Position numbers and translations under genes: made by a program
Shown: positions 6,874 through 7,480 of the stretch, in pieces
Position numbering within the stretch: the stretch's first letter is position 1
How the letters are laid out: the number at the start of each line of letters is the position of its first letter
NCBI GenBank assembly: GCA_030432505.1
Contig: JAUIHA010000035.1
Coordinates: 1 to 7,480, forward strand
DNA: 7,480 nucleotides
From: a bacterium
Lineage (GTDB): Bacteria > Babelota > Babeliae > Babelales > RVW-14
Reading direction: 5' to 3'
The notes under the pieces: generated by a model
What the model was told of the DNA's origin: nothing
The model's database searches: none
The model's input: only the letters and a program-made list of their open reading frames with translations

Positions 6874-7480
6874 TTATCTTCTTCTACGGGCTCTACTGCG
6901 AGATCTACGACGGCGTGGTCGGGGAGTAGGTTTTTTTTCTTCAGGTTCAGGTATAATGTTACGTTTTTCAAATTCTACAGTGACGTCTTTATGGTTACGT
7001 TTTTGTGCAATACCCAGGGCTGTTTTTCCTTTTCCTCCTCGAGAGACAATACTGTGATCTGCTCCATTATCCAATAGATAACTAGCAATTCCCGCTTTGC
7101 CTTCTCGTGACGCAAGAAAGAGCATAGTGAAATCTTTATTATTAACCTCATCTAGGTTGATTTCATAGGTTTCATGAAAAAGTTTTACTATTCCTAGGTG
7201 TCCTTCTCGTGCAGCTAAATGCCCAGGTGTATTCCCATGAATAGTGTTTTTTATTGCAAGTATATCTTTTACATTAATACCTACCTCTCCAGCTTTACTA
7301 AAAGCTTTTTTTATAGTAATTTCTTTTCCTTCTCGTGCAGCCAAATGCACCGGAGTGTTCCCATCATAATTAACGATTCCCAGTTGTTTTCCTTCTTGCA
7401 CAAGAAGTATAGCTACCTCTGTTCTACCTTCTTTCATTGCAAGGTGAAGAGGTGTATTGCCGTGAATGTTTTGTGCTTTT
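6874..7480 (-). CDS. Ankyrin-repeat protein with arginine-rich C-terminal tail (5' end beyond window)
   Basis: The minus-strand frame is open to the right edge, so the ATG at 7437 is internal: the residues before it (KAQNIHGNTPLHLA) already begin a repeat. About 201 residues are visible. Five ankyrin-type units begin near 7461, 7362, 7236, 7134 and 7029. Three have clear cores, GNTPLHLAMKEG, GNTPVHLAAREG and GNTPGHLAAREG. The fourth is a weaker match (DFTMLFLASREG) but still has a good second helix, YLLDNGADHSIV. The last is degenerate (GKTALGIAQKRN). Unit 2 is 42 residues long instead of about 33. After a short EPEEKKPTPRP linker the protein ends in a tail with 11 arginines in its last 15 residues (RPRRRRSRSRARRRR). 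Ankyrin repeats bind other proteins; in host-associated bacteria such proteins are often effectors. The tail could bind nucleic acid or act as a nuclear localisation signal in a eukaryotic host. No target or secretion signal is visible here. Confidence 0.85.
   Translation of the reverse strand, partial: KAQNIHGNTPLHLAMKEGRTEVAILLVQEGKQLGIVNYDGNTPVHLAAREGKEITIKKAFSKAGEVGINVKDILAIKNTIHGNTPGHLAAREGHLGIVKLFHETYEINLDEVNNKDFTMLFLASREGKAGIASYLLDNGADHSIVSRGGKGKTALGIAQKRNHKDVTVEFEKRNIIPEPEEKKPTPRPRRRRSRSRARRRR
6905..6938 (+). terminator. Possible imperfect intrinsic terminator downstream of htpX
   Basis: CGAC at 6908-6911 can pair with GTCG at 6918-6921 around a GGCGTG loop. CTA at 6905-6907 can extend the stem with TAG at 6927-6929 across an unpaired GGGGA region. 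Eight T follow at 6931-6938. The stem is weak and bulged, and the T-run also encodes two lysines of the opposing ankyrin gene, so coding constraint alone may explain it. It is the only terminator-like element near the htpX end. Confidence 0.3.
7201..7364 (-). repeat. Two similar 38-base ankyrin-coding repeats, 126 bases apart
   Basis: Bases 7201-7238 and 7327-7364 match at 33 of 38 positions and encode the GNTP-HLAAREG cores of units 3 and 2. More diverged related segments lie at about 7426-7463 and 7098-7130. This nucleotide-level similarity suggests fairly recent duplication of repeat units or gene conversion between them. Confidence 0.7.

Noticed and set aside
6620..7057. Plus-strand open frame of 145 codons across the htpX end and the ankyrin gene
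   Set aside because: It overlaps the zinc-ligand region of htpX out of frame and the arginine tail antisense; it has no recognisable domain or coherent composition.
7201..7480. Periodic repeats as a CRISPR array or other noncoding repeat
   Set aside because: The period follows ankyrin units in an open reading frame and the copies vary as coding repeats do.

Overview
The window is a gene-dense, moderately AT-rich bacterial segment. It carries a short left-edge fragment, six complete genes on the plus strand, and one incomplete ankyrin-repeat gene entering from the right on the minus strand. The probable outer-membrane beta-barrel protein, with a signal peptide and C-terminal phenylalanine, points to a two-membrane (Gram-negative type) cell. 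The ankyrin protein with its arginine-rich tail is typical of bacteria living in or on eukaryotic cells. A protist-associated lineage such as Candidatus Dependentiae (TM6) fits the combination, but that is an inference from gene content; no marker rRNA is present, and other host-associated groups such as Chlamydiae relatives are not excluded.

Layout: 1-129 is an open frame running in from the left edge and ending in a hydrophobic segment (unknown membrane protein tail or very small protein). 167-484 is cutA. 489-1832 is a secreted beta-barrel-like protein starting at TTG, whose ribosome binding site overlaps the end of cutA. A 96-base gap holds a plausible promoter. Then come argS (1929-3626), lepA (3650-5479), an HspR-type MerR regulator (5502-5984) and htpX (6004-6873), spaced by only 19-23 bases and probably one transcription unit. 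On the opposite strand, the ankyrin gene ends at 6874, directly abutting the htpX stop codon.

How the genes fit together: argS and lepA serve translation (charging tRNA-Arg; ribosome-associated GTPase). hspR and htpX form a stress module: HspR-family repressors classically control chaperone and protease genes, and HtpX is a membrane zinc protease for misfolded membrane proteins. Linking them to translation genes would couple protein synthesis with membrane protein quality control. The barrel protein and the ankyrin protein are the lineage-specific parts and the best candidates for host or environment interaction.

No RNA genes, insertion sequences, CRISPR arrays or attachment sites were seen. 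Most of the window is ordinary housekeeping sequence. I found no clear new multi-gene system; the points most worth a second look are the ankyrin/arginine-rich protein, the hspR-htpX pairing and the barrel protein.
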